Below are positions 10,765 through 22,679 of a stretch of 64,000 nucleotides of DNA, piece by piece. Origin of the DNA: Arvicola amphibius (Eukaryota > Chordata > Mammalia > Rodentia > Cricetidae); assembly GCF_903992535.2 (NCBI RefSeq), contig NC_052065.1:44042107-44106106 (forward strand), given 5' to 3'. The notes under the pieces were generated by a model. That model searched no databases. It was not told the DNA's origin and saw only the letters and a program-made list of their open reading frames with translations. The stretch's first letter is position 1, and each line of letters opens with the position of its first letter. Both the position numbers and the translations under genes were made by a program.

Positions 10765-10779
10765 CTATCTTAGGTTTCT

Positions 10780-11764
10780 ATCAACCCTTCCCATTCCAGA
10801 TGCGCACCATGGAATGTAAATTAGGCCACAGGACTGCTAGGGACAGTCATTAATCTCTAACTCCTTGTTCTTGAAATTCGAGTTTTTCCTGACTCCGGTG
10901 GAGTCATCTGGAGTGGCACAGGAGCTGCTTTGTAACTATCAGGCATTCTCATCCCTTTCGGTGCTTACGGATAAAACCCACTTGGGAATTCTAAAAAGAG
11001 GTGAAATGGAAAAGCATGTTTCTTAAAATTTCGAAAGTTCTTTTACAATATAAGGTTGCATGTCAACTAAAATTTTCATAATGGATTATACCTTCATAGT
11101 TTGAACTTTGTATTTCCTCGGAGTATTTTTGGAGGGGTGGAGAAACAAAGCAGTCCATAATTGATGCTCCTTAAAGTCACATTAATAAGGTTGTGTGCCC
11201 ATGATATTCTTCATCGAAACACCTTATTTCTGGAGGCCATGATTCCCCTTTGCAGAAAGTTTTCATTAGCTAAAATAACAGTTGATTTTTCTTCTAGGCA
11301 TCAAAACTAGTTTTAGGCTACATATTTTCTCGTGTCTTGTGTAATTAATTATTAGATGACTCCCTCCAAAAACATTGATCAAACTTTTAATATATTCAGG
11401 TCATGGACAGCCCAAATGGTCATTGATCTAGAACTGAAGCAAAGAGGAAAATGTATAACAGTCAACTTGAAATCAGATATAAGGTGCCCAGGAAGTATTA
11501 CAGGAATTCTGTGTCAGGGAATCTTTTCATAATCTTTTCTCATTTGTGATTACATATCAAGACATCCCTAAGCATTTGTAAATGCACAGTTTTATATTCT
11601 AAGAGATTTTATGCTTATGTAATCCAATTTTGAAAAACTGGATGTGACATTTGAATACTCTTATCAACATGTTTTTATTTTACATATTGCTGAGTTCCAT
11701 ATGATATTTACATAAGTATATGAAGCATGCACTGAGCAAATCAAGTCGCTGATCTCCATACATA
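10780..11764. other. Unassigned AT-rich sequence
   Basis: No exon, SINE or LINE motif recognised. Frames are short. Confidence 0.4.
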
Positions 11765-12235
11765 TACCTTTCTCACTCTTTACTATGGTGATGCTGTCAG
11801 GTAAACACTTTTAAACTCCCATACACGAGAAAGAACATAGAGTGCTTGTTTTACTGTATCTGGCTGATTTTGGTTATCATAATATCCACCATTGCCATAC
11901 ACTTTCCTGTAAATAGTACGATTTCCTTCTTCTTTTGTGACTGCATAGAACTCTATTGTGGATTAATAACCCATCGATCCAATGGCGGGAGCCTAGGCTA
12001 ATTCCATTCTTTTCGCTTCTGTATATAGTGCTACAATAAACATGTGTGTGCACTACCTCTTAGGTATGTTGATCTCATTTCCTTTGGATGTGTGTCCAGA
12101 AGTAATATGGCTAGACTGCATGATTGGTCTAATTATTTGGGGGTGGGGGAACCTTTCATACTGTCTTTGTGAGGGCTACACTAATTTATAATCTCATTAA
12201 CAGTGTATAAGAGTATCTTTTTATCAATAATCACA
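11765..12235 (-). repeat. Old LINE-1 ORF2 3'-end remnant
   Basis: Antisense blocks such as TAACCCATCGATCC, GTGCTACAATAAACATG and CTGTCTTTGTGAGGGCTACA follow the order seen in the complement of the ORF2 tail of old L1 elements. It has many stops and indels. Confidence 0.6.
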
Positions 12236-12553
12236 GACACATAGAAGTTATAGAACATATATTGCTATAATAACATTTTTTTCAAAAATTAGTATATATA
12301 GCCTTAACATTAGTGACATACATCTTGTTATAGATGTTTTAATCCTGTAGAAACTAAGAGTTTTCCCTTTGCTCCAACTAGTGGAGTTCTGGAGTCCAGT
12401 GAGTCGAGTTAGAATGGTGACAAGTTGAAACTAGTATTCCTGAACACTTTTTCAATTTACCTTCTTATTAAAATATATTTTAATCATATTTCTCCTCCTA
12501 GATCATCCTCCTCACTTTCCTACCTTCCCAATTTCATGCCCATTCTCTCTTTC

Positions 12554-12613
12554 TCTCCCTCCCTCCCTCCCTCCCTCCCTCCCTCCCTCCCTCCCTCCCT
12601 CCCTCCCTTCCTC
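12554..12613. repeat. (CCCT)n microsatellite
   Basis: About 14 CCCT units, in a CT-rich Lx-like L1 fragment (12,440-12,553). Pure pyrimidine on this strand. Confidence 0.93.
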
Positions 12614-12689
12614 TTCAAAATAAATAAAAACATTGTTTTTGTTTTAGTGTTAAGCATTTACTAGATAGGTACTGTATTTACATAATTTC

Positions 12690-13370
12690 TTTTTTGTTTT
12701 TAATTGAGCTATGTATTTTTCTCTGCTCCCCTCCCTTCCTCCTCCCCGTTCTACCCTCTCCTGTGATCCCCACGCACCCAATTTTCTCAGGAGATCTTGT
12801 GTTTTCTCCTTCCTATGTAGATCCATGTATGTCTCTCTTAGGGTACTCTTTGTTGTCTAAGTTCTCTGAGATTGTGAATCATAGGCTGGTTTTTCTTTGC
12901 TTTATGTCTAAAAGACACTTATGAGTGAGTGCATATGATATTTGTCTTTCTGGGTCTGGATTACCTCTCTCAGTATGATGTTTTCTAGATCTATCCATTT
13001 GCACACAAATTTCAAGATGTCATTGTTTTTTTTGCCACTGTGTTCCTACTACTCCCTTGTGTAAACATACCACATTTTCATTATCCATTCTTTGGTTGAC
13101 GGACATCTAGGTTATTTCCAGTTTCTGGCTATTACAAATAATGCTGCTGTAGTTGAGCACATGTCCTTGTGGTATGATTGAGCATCCTTTGGATATATAC
13201 CCAACAGCAGTATTGCTGGGTATTGAGGAAGCTTGTTTCCTAATTTTCTGAGAAATCGCCATACTGATTTCCAAAGTGACTAAAAGTTTGCACTCCCACC
13301 AGTAATAGAGTAGCATTCCCCTTACCCCACATTCTCTCCAGCATAATTTCTACCCCTCTAACTTCCCCTG
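12690..13370 (-). repeat. LINE-1 ORF2 3'-end fragment
   Basis: Antisense text with TATGATGTTTTCTAGATC, TATATACCCAACAGCAG, ATTGCTGGGTATTGAGG, GAGAAATCGCCATACTG and TTTGCACTCCCACCAG, which are hallmarks of the complement of L1 ORF2 near its C-terminus. Frame is broken; the L1 is 5'-truncated and lacks a promoter. Confidence 0.85.
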
Positions 13371-14330
13371 TGTCTCATCTGCTTCCTCTCAAATTCATTC
13401 TCTCTTCATCTTTATTACTGATATATATCTATATCTATACATAGATATAGATATCCCGCTAAGTATAATTAGTATTATTCATATGTATATCTGTTTAGGA
13501 CTCACAATTTTAGATTGGAAAACTACCAGGAAGCTTATAACTGGAAAAGATTGATTGCTCCCTCCTTTCCCCACAACCATTAATTGCCTATAACTTTGCA
13601 ACTAGGCCTTCTGGGATTTCCCTTATCTATATTGGTATGTCAACTGGTGTTATATTATGCAGATCTGGTTAAGGTGGCCATGTGGTTGAAATTAAAAGAG
13701 TACAACTTCCCAGACATCTATAAAAGGTGCTATCTTACATAAAATGTCCTGGTCCTCTGGCTCTCGCTATCTTTCTGGCCCCTCTTCTAGGACATTCTCC
13801 AAGCCTTAGATATAGAGGTTGCATTGTATTAATTGGAGTTGGGCACCCCACATCCGCTGTTTTCTGCATTTGGCCAGTTGTGAATTTCTGTAATAGTATC
13901 TGTCTGTTGCAAAAAGAAGTTTCTTTGATAATCAGAAAAGAGTTCTACTTATATATGGGTATAAGGACAAGTATTCAGAAGGAAGCTAAAAATTATACTT
14001 ATTTAGGGAAGTGCAAGTAGTAGATTCTCATCTAAGGTTCATGACCTCACCAGCCACTGGGAGTCAGACAAGTTGCCAGCACCAGGCATGAATTGAGTGG
14101 GCCTTAAATCCAATGAGAGAGCTGTTGTTAACCTTCAGATCTAAGTTCCACTATTGCACCCTGGGGAATATCTTACTAGGCTGCTCAATGCTGTGGCTCA
14201 TAGGTTTTACAGCTAGGTAGGACTACCGATTGCTTTTCCCCCATAGCAGATTGCATAACACCTCCCAATACTATAGCAGTTAGTCTCAGAGAGGAGGCTA
14301 CCAGGTTAATCCCAGCTGAATTACTACAAG
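13371..14330 (-). repeat. Lx-type LINE-1 3' region
   Basis: Blocks such as AAAAGAAGTTTCTTTGAT, CCTTCTGGGATTTCCC and CAAGTTGCCAGCACCAGG recur in antisense Lx-type 3' regions; the first also occurs at 22,962. It contains a perfect hairpin at 13,425-13,454. Confidence 0.5.
13425..13454. repeat. Perfect AT-rich inverted repeat
   Basis: Two 13-bp arms (ATATCTATATCTA and its exact complement) surround a 4-base loop TACA. Confidence 0.8.
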
Positions 14331-14637
14331 GTCTGTGTCTGTAGTATGTGTTTACTTCAATACAGTTCCACGGTGTTCCTTAAAACTGCCAGAATGCCTG
14401 AAGAAAAGAGCCTCCTTTTCTCTTTCTTGCAATAGATTATTGGCAGTTAAACTCATGTTTAAGGTTTTGTTCAATATGGGCTTCACCCTTCCCCATTCTG
14501 GCTTGGTGAATACTTTTGGGATGCAACAAAACAAAATGCAAGTTTGATCATACTAATGAGGTGCCATGTAGAAAGAGATAGAGAAGAGGTCCTCTCAGAG
14601 GTGTTTATTAAAGTTAGCCCTCATTACTACACACCGG

Positions 14638-14990
14638 AAAAAATAATGACATCTTGAAATTTGCAGGCAAATGGATGCATCTAGAAAACATCATATTGAG
14701 TGAGATAACCCAGACCCAGAAAGACAAATATAGTATGTACTCTCTCATAAGTGGCTTTTAGACATAAAGCAAAGAAAAAGCAGCCTACAATTCACAATCC
14801 CAGAGAACCTAGACAACAAAGAGTACCCTAAGAGAGACGTACATGGATCTAATGTATGTCTAATGTATGGGAAGTAGAAAAAGGCAAGATCTCATGAATA
14901 AATTGGGAGCATGGGGTTCATAGGAGAGGGTAGAATGGAAGGGAATGGAAAAAAATATAGCTCAATAAAAGCAATTTTAAAAAAGTTAGG
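14638..14990 (+). repeat. LINE-1 ORF2 end and 3' UTR
   Basis: Sense-strand L1: GGATGCATCTAGAAAACATC, TGAGTGAGATAACCCAGAC, CAGAAAGACAAATATAGTATG, then a G-rich short 3' UTR and an A-rich end. It is the opposite orientation to the neighbours at 12.7-14.3 kb. Confidence 0.82.
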
Positions 14991-15059
14991 CCTCATTAAC
15001 AAATATCTCAATGCCTAGGACATGCCTAATAAAATGAGTTTAGAATATTTTGCATATGT

Positions 15060-15240
15060 CTATTCTTTGAAAATTTCATACACGTATACAATCTTTCTTG
15101 AACTTACCCATGCCCCCATTCCCTCCTCCCATCCACCCCAACATATCTTCCTCCTAACTTCATGTCTTCTTCTTTAGTAATCCACTGACTCTAATTAGTG
15201 ATGCCTAGTTATTATTATGCCACGCACACGTATATACATA
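15060..15240 (-). repeat. Lx-type LINE-1 3'-UTR fragment
   Basis: GAAAATTTCATACACG and the C-rich CCCATTCCCTCCTCCCATCC block match the antisense 3' UTR motif also present at 29.1 kb. Confidence 0.5.
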
Positions 15241-16575
15241 TATCTGTATATATATATAAAATCATCGCTAGAATATGAACATAAAATATTTAAGTAAAAA
15301 TAATGTATAAGCAATATATACCCTTGTGATAGTATACAGCTGCTGAAAGTAAGGCCCCTGTCAGCGCGAATGAGTGCAGACTAGAGGATGTTATAAATCT
15401 GTACTTTGAATTTGGTCAATCAGATAAATTCTGTTCAGATTTCATTTGGCAGCCAGCAAACCTCCTTTCCTCCTTGCAATTTTTTTTAGGTGATCTTAAT
15501 CAGCACTCCTAACTTGGGCTTCTTCCCATTATTATGCAATTATTTTATGGGTTAGGTCCTTATCCAGTCCCAGATGCAGTCACTAGGTTTATGGATACAA
15601 AATATAAATTCAGTGTCTTTTTCCACTTGACAAATTTTATTCATAAGAATGTTCAGATTTCTGACTTTTTGCTGTCTAGGGGAAGTCAAATTGCAGTGTT
15701 AACTTGACTGCTTCTTAAATATTGATAAGCAGATATGAACAACAACAACTCTATGATTGCAGTACTAACCCCTTAGTATTCATGCTTTCTCTGCTCCCAC
15801 CCTGGCAGTGTTATGAAAGTTGATTCAGGTTATAAAAAAGCCTGTGATTTTAAGTAATGTAATGCAGGACTGTTTGTCACCCGATTTCCCTTGCCTTTTA
15901 TCTTGACTGCTTGAAAGCTCTTTTAGGAAACCTAAAATCATCGCTCACTTTCATTCCCAGTATGGAATAGAAGGACCATTATGTGTTTTATTGACTTCAA
16001 CTGGCAACAATACCAATAGACAGTTCAGTTATGTAATTATCTTCAGAAATAGATCTTAAGATCAATAGTACTAAAATTCCACCATTGCTTTGTAATATGA
16101 TCTTGTATCATGATAAGTATTGACTACAAGTGACAGAAACTGCAAACATTAGCTTAACCTAATTCTGTTTATTTTCCTTGAACAGGAATAGAATTTTAAA
16201 TAATCTTGTATTGATAGAGTGGCACAATTATGATCAGGGAACTGGGACCTGCCTGGCTTTTTCTTTGACCATCCTTAAAATATAGTTGCCACATTGTGCC
16301 CTGCGACACTTGCTTGAGCTTCAATCTTCATTCAGCTTTTCATTTAATAAAAAAGAATGGAGGATGCTTTTCTCACCATTTTGTAATTACACATTTAAGA
16401 TGAACTGACTGGAACATAGCTAAACTATCCATCTAACATTTTAGGCATCTTAGACAAAGGAACCTGAGAAATGCAATGTTTCTTTTGGGCATCAACATGC
16501 CCCAGTAAAATCTGTAGGCTCTCTTGGTAAGGAGAAATGAGAAAATGATTAAGTGTGTGTGCATGCTTTTCACAT

Positions 16576-16577
<2 letters not shown>
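15241..16577. other. Unassigned AT-rich sequence
   Basis: No repeat or exon recognised beyond a TATATA patch at 15,230-15,260. Confidence 0.4.

Positions 16578-16615
<38 letters not shown>
16578..16615. repeat. (CA)n microsatellite
   Basis: About 19 CA units. The minus-strand Cys/Val frames over it are low-complexity artefacts. Confidence 0.95.
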
Positions 16616-16617
<2 letters not shown>

Positions 16618-17679
16618 TGATCTAACTGATAGAAACTCAAGTCCTATTCGGTTTTTTCCATCACATCATACTGTAGCAGAATCACATCTAATGCTGTTTC
16701 TTAATAGTCAAGGAACTTCAAACTAAAAGTATAAGTCATTTGCCTTCATTTGCCTAAAACTCTATAGATTCCTATTGAAATAGAAGCCCAGAGTTCATAT
16801 GGCAGTCACTAGTCATCTGTGTAAGTCAGACTTTTCCTCATCAGTATGACACATACCAAAAAGAAACAAGTTTAAAAGAAGAAAGTCATTTTTCACCTCA
16901 CACCTTCCATAATCAACTAGTTCCTTTGTTTCTAGGTTAGGAAAGGCCCAGAAATATGACAGAAGGCCATGGTGAGGCCAAGATTACTTCATGGCATACA
17001 GGAAGCAGAGAGGGACATGCATGGACCAGCAGGCTTCTTCTTCTGTCCTTTATTCTAGATGAGCCCCCAGTATATTGAATGATGCCACTCACATCCAGGG
17101 CAAATCTTACCCCCTTAGTCATTTTTGGAAAGCAGAAACAGCCATAGGGATTCTTTACAACTCTCCTAGGCATCTGTCAGTCCAGTAAAGCTGACAATTT
17201 CACATTACCTTACCCCATTTAGTTACCAGGCTGTCTAGGAAAAGCAGCTTTATCTGATAAGTCATGGACTCAGACAAAAATAATGAGTTATATGACAAAG
17301 GAGAAATTGTAGGGCAAATATTGCAGCAACAATATAAGCCATCCTTGCCAACATTCCAAATCATTCATTAAGATTCACGTATTCGGTTGAACATGATGGG
17401 CACTCTGTAATACCACCACTAAGGAAACTGAGGCAGGAATATCAAACATTCAGCCTGAGCTCTATAGTGGAGATAATTTTACGTAATAGACTTCATTCAA
17501 GGGCTCAGAACTGTTTTTAAAAACCTCTTAATTAAACTTTATCTCCACCCCATAGTAAAGCCAATTATTATGTAAGTTAGACTGAATATCAAAGTGTAGC
17601 CTTTATAGGTTAGTGGTCAAACATGCAAATCTACTATTAATCAGTAACATGTAAAGGTTCTATATTCAATGCAGGAATC
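16616..17679. other. Unassigned, possible decayed interspersed repeat at 16,840-17,215
   Basis: The part at 16,840-17,215 (TGAGGCCAAGATTACTTC, AGGAAGCAGAGAGGGACATG) has the look of the interior of an old mammalian LTR retrotransposon, but I cannot name it. The rest shows nothing recognisable. Confidence 0.3.
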
Positions 17680-18010
17680 ACTGGCATTTTATTTTAATTT
17701 ATTTTAAAAGACTATCTTTTCTCATTTTACATGGCAAATCCATTTCCCACTCCCTCAACCCCCACTGCTCCCTCTACCTCCCCCCATCCCCATCCCACCC
17801 TCCACTCCACTCCTCAGAGAGGGTAAGGCTTTCCATGGGAAGTCAATGAAGTCTAGAGCATTGCTTTGATGCAGGACTAAGGCCCTCCACACTATGTCTA
17901 GGTTGAGCAAAATATCTCTCCAGAGAGAATGGGCTCCAAAAAGTCAGAACAAGCAATAGGGATAAATCCTGGTCTCACTGCCTCACTGGTATCTTTTAAG
18001 GGAAATAACT
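17680..18010 (-). repeat. Lx-type LINE-1 3'-UTR fragment
   Basis: CTTTTCTCATTTTACATGGC, a C-rich block, then TCAGAGAGGGTAAGGC, GAATGGGCTCCAAAAAG and GGGATAAATCCTGGTC match in order an antisense L1 3' UTR common in muroid genomes. Confidence 0.65.
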
Positions 18011-18264
18011 AACCCATGTTCTCTATATAAGCTAAGCAGGACTGTTGCTTGTTAATAATGGAAGCTCAACTCAAAATAGCCCATGTCTTTTTTGGTTGGT
18101 ACAAATGATTGAGAAGCCCCCAATAGATAGTTTTATGTGCTCAATTGCCTGACATCTGTCTCTTTGGTTTCTCAGTGTCTTTTCCATGATATATGTCCCC
18201 AGTGAACAGCAACCCATGATATAAGTTTTCAATTTTTGCACCCATTTAAAACTTATTTGAGATT

Positions 18265-18470
18265 TCTATCTATTTGTTATGTTTACGGGTCTTTTGCCTT
18301 CATGTATGTCTGTGCATCACATGGATACAGTGTCCATGTAGGCTGAAAGAAAACATCATACACCCCTTAAACTGGAGTTCCAGATGGTGGTTGGCCAACA
18401 TATGGAGAGTGGAAATCAATCTCTGGTGAACTGCTGAACTGTCTATCTCCTCTGTGCCCATTTTTATAGG
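18265..18470 (-). repeat. B3-type SINE
   Basis: Antisense order: TTTGCCTTCATGTATGTCTG, TGCATCACATGGATACAG, CTGGAGTTCCAGATGGTGG, then a degraded tRNA-like head ending CTGTCTATCTCC. It fits a diverged B3/B2 element. Confidence 0.6.
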
Positions 18471-20034
18471 TTCATCCTTATGTCACTACCCAAGATTTCC
18501 TTGATCTCAAATATTCCATTTTGTTTTCTTTTCTAGCTTCTTGAACAGCCAGCCAGCTTGTTCTCCACCACGTAACCCTCTATATATTCTTATATTGTGC
18601 TTTTTCCCTCTATACAATGTTCAGAGCAGGTGTTCTCCATAAGCACTGACTACTGACATGTTCCTCCATCTCGTTCTCTAATGACACTTCAAGCATGGCG
18701 ATGAGTAACCACTGCCCTCTTTCCGCTTGCAGTTATATATTCAGCAGAACTGTATTTAAGATACACTCAGATATTTTTCTCCTCCTTTAGGTGGTTCCTT
18801 GAAAAGGAACCACATAAAGCCGTAGATACGAGCTGAGGAAAGTGTCCTGGTACAACTGTCATAGATAATTTGGTGTCTGATTTCTTTGCTCAGGTAGCTT
18901 ACTCATACTCTCTGGGATTTTTTAGGCTTGATTCTGGATGTATAATTTCCATCTTTTCATATATTGTTGCTGAGTCCACGTAAGATCATAACTTTATGAA
19001 TCTGACAGGCTCTCACCCCTATTAGCACTTCCTAGTGACTTTGTGGTCTATGATCAACCATTGCATCCTAACCAGTGTCTAGTTGCCTACGGCAGAATGA
19101 TGGAGACCAACTGTAATCCTTCCACTGGGAGTTAGCATAAATTCCATACATTGCTGACACCCTAATTCTTAGTCTTCTGCATCAGTAAGACTGCACTGTA
19201 GCCTGGACCTATACCCATTTAAACCTGGCTGCATTTGTACCACCCAATAATTTCCCAGAATAGTATTCCTAAATATGGAAAGAATTGCTTCAAAGAAAGA
19301 CTTAAGGAGATCATAAGTGTGTGGCTTCCATCCTTTATGAGAACTATATTAGATTCACCAATTATATTTTACTTTACAGTGGATGTGTTGTCATGCCCTA
19401 AACTCTGAATCCTTAATTGTTCTACTGACATATGAGATTCCTACTAGCCACCTCTCTTTCTGTCTCATTTCAGATAGGATGGGTCCATAAAACCAATAGC
19501 AACATGTTAACTCAATTTTGGCCCTCATACATCTACACTGAAACAGTGTTAATAGTCCAAAGTCCTGGAATTCATTGACAGCTCTGGTATTTGTCTAATA
19601 GTCCTCACAATGTTTTCACTCTGCCCTTTTGCCAATTTAGCCATCACTTATCTAGCCCCTTTGATACTGTGCTTACCATAGTATTTCAGGATGCATCCTC
19701 CTAGAGCCTAGGGATATGGAGACCAGTCAATGGGTTCTAGTTCCAAAATGTGGCTTGGAGTTTGGAATGTGCAATGAGTCTGTACTTTCAACTAAGTTCT
19801 CTACATCTACACTTCTTTCTCCCTTTGATTAAGCAGAATCCTGGTTGGATACCCATTGGTTTTGCCCTGAGAGGGCTGTAGCTTTCAACCATCATCACAA
19901 TTTGCTGCTGGTTAAGTAAGACTCACTGGCAGCCTCTCCAATGATTTCTAGTCATAATGATAATTGCACCCCTATGGCTTCTGCTGATTAAGCACTACCA
20001 CCTGTCCAGTTTTGAGTCCCATCATCTGAAGCAC
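18471..20034. other. Unassigned sequence
   Basis: 1.5 kb with no recognised SINE, LINE or exon. The text at 19,000-19,280 has the texture of an old LTR-retrotransposon interior, but no motif allows a call. Confidence 0.35.
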
Positions 20035-20455
20035 GATTAATAAAAGCTCAGGGTCAGAAACTGGGGTTCAACCTGAAGATATAAAAAGCAAACCAGGCAG
20101 CCACTGGCCCTTACTTCGACCTTTGTCTGAAAATGGCGATCCTGCTACCAGGAATCTCAGAATGAGACTGTGTCTGACAGCTCTCCCCCCACCCCCGGTC
20201 TTATATTCCTCTCTATGTCTGGGGTTAAAGGTGTGCACCATTGGGATTAAAGGCATGAACCGCCCGATTTCTATGGCAACTAGTATAGCTACTGGGATTA
20301 AAGGTGTGTGTCATTGTGGCTACAAGAACTAAAGGTGTGGGTTACCATAATCTGGTCTGTAAAGCTGACCAGTGGGACTGTTTCACTCCCAGATCTTCAG
20401 GCAGTCTTTTATTAAAATACAATTGAAATGCCACTACAATCATTCCTGCTGCTAT
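20035..20455. repeat. LTR-like element carrying a cluster of B1 fragments
   Basis: Four copies of a GGGATTAAAGGTGTG-like block (at about 20,220, 20,243, 20,291 and 20,327) sit between AATAAAAGCTCAGGGTCAG and TTTTATTAAAATACAATTG. The repeated block is a piece of B1 in antisense. I recall rodent ERV LTRs with such captured B1 pieces, but the family, strand and exact ends are uncertain. Confidence 0.5.
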
Positions 20456-21744
20456 GAACAAACCAAGCTTTGTAGCAGCCTCCCCACTGCAACCCAGGCC
20501 AACACGCATCCAGAACCACAACAAAATGCCTTAGGAATGCTGATGGTCATCTTAACGGTGTTTTTATGACAGCCTAGGTGAATAATGTGCCTTCTGGGCC
20601 TTTTCCATGGGACAAAATGCACTGGAGACAACTTTGGCCTTACATAAGAAATGCATTGCTGTCGCTGTCGGTACATTTTTCCCCACATTCCTCACTCCTT
20701 ACTTTATCATTTATTATAGCTATTTGGTTAGCTATGCTTAGTTCATCTTGGGCTACCCCCTTCTTTGCACATTTAGGAAGTACCAGGCAGTTAGTTTGCC
20801 ACACCCCCCTGACATTTTTGCCAAGGTGTCCCAGCACAGTGATGCAAAGCCAATTAGTTCTCCTTATCAGTCTCCAATCAGTCTCCTTATTGACCTCATT
20901 GATCAATCACCCTCAAAATTTGCTTTACTGTTAACCCTATGGCTCTTGTAAGGGTAGGGTTAGTAGGTTTCACAGTTCCCTTGGGATATGCCCCTCCCGC
21001 ATTAGACCCAGAATATCCTCATCTGAGTGACATTAGCATAAATTCTTTCTATTGACATAGCAGTTGTGCAAAGTCCTACACAAGCTCTGAATGGTGGGGA
21101 GTAGGCAACCTCTAATGATTCTGTGCCCAGGAGCTCAGAAAACCAGCCTTCAGCATCACATGCCCCAGTCTCATCCCTTAGCGTCCAAGATTTTCCCAGA
21201 ACTCTGGCCTTGGTAGAGCACAGTGACTCAACTGAGCCTTTGAACATCTTTGAAGGACAGTGACTATGGCAATTGTATCCTGACATTTGTTCTCAGAGTT
21301 TTCTGTCCTCCCACTGAAGAAGATAAGTGCCTTTTTGTAAACTGCTGAAGAGGCCTCTGGCCTTCACATTTTCTTTTCAATTGTTCATTGACTACTCCTA
21401 GTTTTCACTATCTCTCTAGAGTGCCTTGGAAACAGAGCGCAGCCAAGCAAGTCCATTGTTCTTCTGTGCACTGTGCTTATTCTACCAGAGCCTTCCGAGT
21501 CCCTGCTCCAGTCAGAATATCCCCTCCAGCAGAACTCTCCACTGAAGCACCACCAATGAAAGTTTTAGCAATGACACTATATCATTAGACCATGGACTCA
21601 TGGTCTCCAACCCAGAATCCTGGGAAGCAAATGCTGAGACAGAATAGATAGTACAAAAGTTGAAGGTTTAGCGCCTGGGAGAAAGGAGAAGGAGGAAGAC
21701 TTAATAGAGAAGGCTTTAAATAGTGATGCGTACCTGATGGATCT
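20456..21744. other. Unassigned sequence with mid-length frames
   Basis: Frames of 118 codons (plus, 20,578-20,934), 88 (minus, 20,640-20,906) and 94 (minus, 21,002-21,286) overlap each other in antisense. None has a domain I recognise. The stretch could be the interior of a decayed LTR element linked to the LTR-like sequence just upstream; this is inference from position only. Confidence 0.3.
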
Positions 21745-21897
21745 GAGAAGAGGAGAAAAGGGGAGGGGAGGGGAGGGGAGGGGAGGGGAGGGGAGGGGAG
21801 GGGAGGGGAGAGGAGAAGAGAAGAGAAGAGAAGAGAAGAGAAGAGAAGAGAAGAGAAGAGAAGAGAAGAGAAGAGAAGAGAAGAGAAGGGAAAGAAG
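21745..21897. repeat. Purine pentanucleotide satellite (GGGGA)n then (AGAAG)n
   Basis: About 11 GGGGA units (21,758-21,812) pass into about 16 AGAAG-type units (21,812-21,890). The whole 150 bp is purine on the plus strand. Translated frames (Arg/Glu/Gly or Leu/Phe/Ser repeats) are artefacts. Confidence 0.95.
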
Positions 21898-22679
21898 CAA
21901 AATTTGGAAGAGAACCCCTTCAGACTGCAATATAGATCTCACAACTTTAGGTAACCCGATGGGCAGAAATTGCCTTGAAAGAAGAGGGCTTCACAATTAT
22001 GTGCTGAAGAAGATCCTATGGGCATTGCAGTAGGGGGTTATCAGCAAACTATTATCTGTAGCTGGTAAGTAAGCTATTTCTGAAAGAAAGATGCAAGTGG
22101 TATTGTTGTCATGTTTTCCACAGCAGGCAAAAACAGCAACTGTCTGTCTAATTTTCATCAGGGATGTGAATGAATACCTTTTATAGCACATGTCATAAAT
22201 TCTTTTAGTCAGACACAGTTCTTTTTTTTAAGTAAACTGCCTCACCTCTAACCTGCACTGAGAGAACACAAGATAACAAGCATAATCACTACTACTCTCT
22301 TACGTACCTGTGGTTTTTAAATAGTAAGCAAAGGCTAATATAAATTATGTCTAGCCTTCTTGCTATTAATTTCCCAGGACAGCTTCAATATTCAAGGATA
22401 TTCCATTCTACATTACTGACAAAGCTGAATAACACAAAGACTGTGATAACCCCTGAAAATTGTAAAATTCAGGTGGGGATTCACTCTTCTTTTTACACCA
22501 TTGCTTCATTTGAAGTCCAGCTTTGTGTGAGCCTTTGGCTGAAACATGTTCCTGGATTTACCTCTGGGTTTTTTCTCCTTTTGACTCCTGCTTAGATTTT
22601 CTACCCTTTTTTCACCTGGTTTTCCTTCTAGACATCCCATCCCCTAAGTACAATAACCAGAACGCAGTCTTTTTTTTTT
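21898..22679. other. Unassigned sequence
   Basis: No repeat family or exon recognised; a T-run at 22,670-22,683 marks the start of the following L1 remnant. Confidence 0.35.

Noticed and set aside
21598..22033. 114- and 98-codon frames of Leu/Phe/Ser or Arg/Glu repeats
   Set aside because: Produced by the purine pentanucleotide tract.
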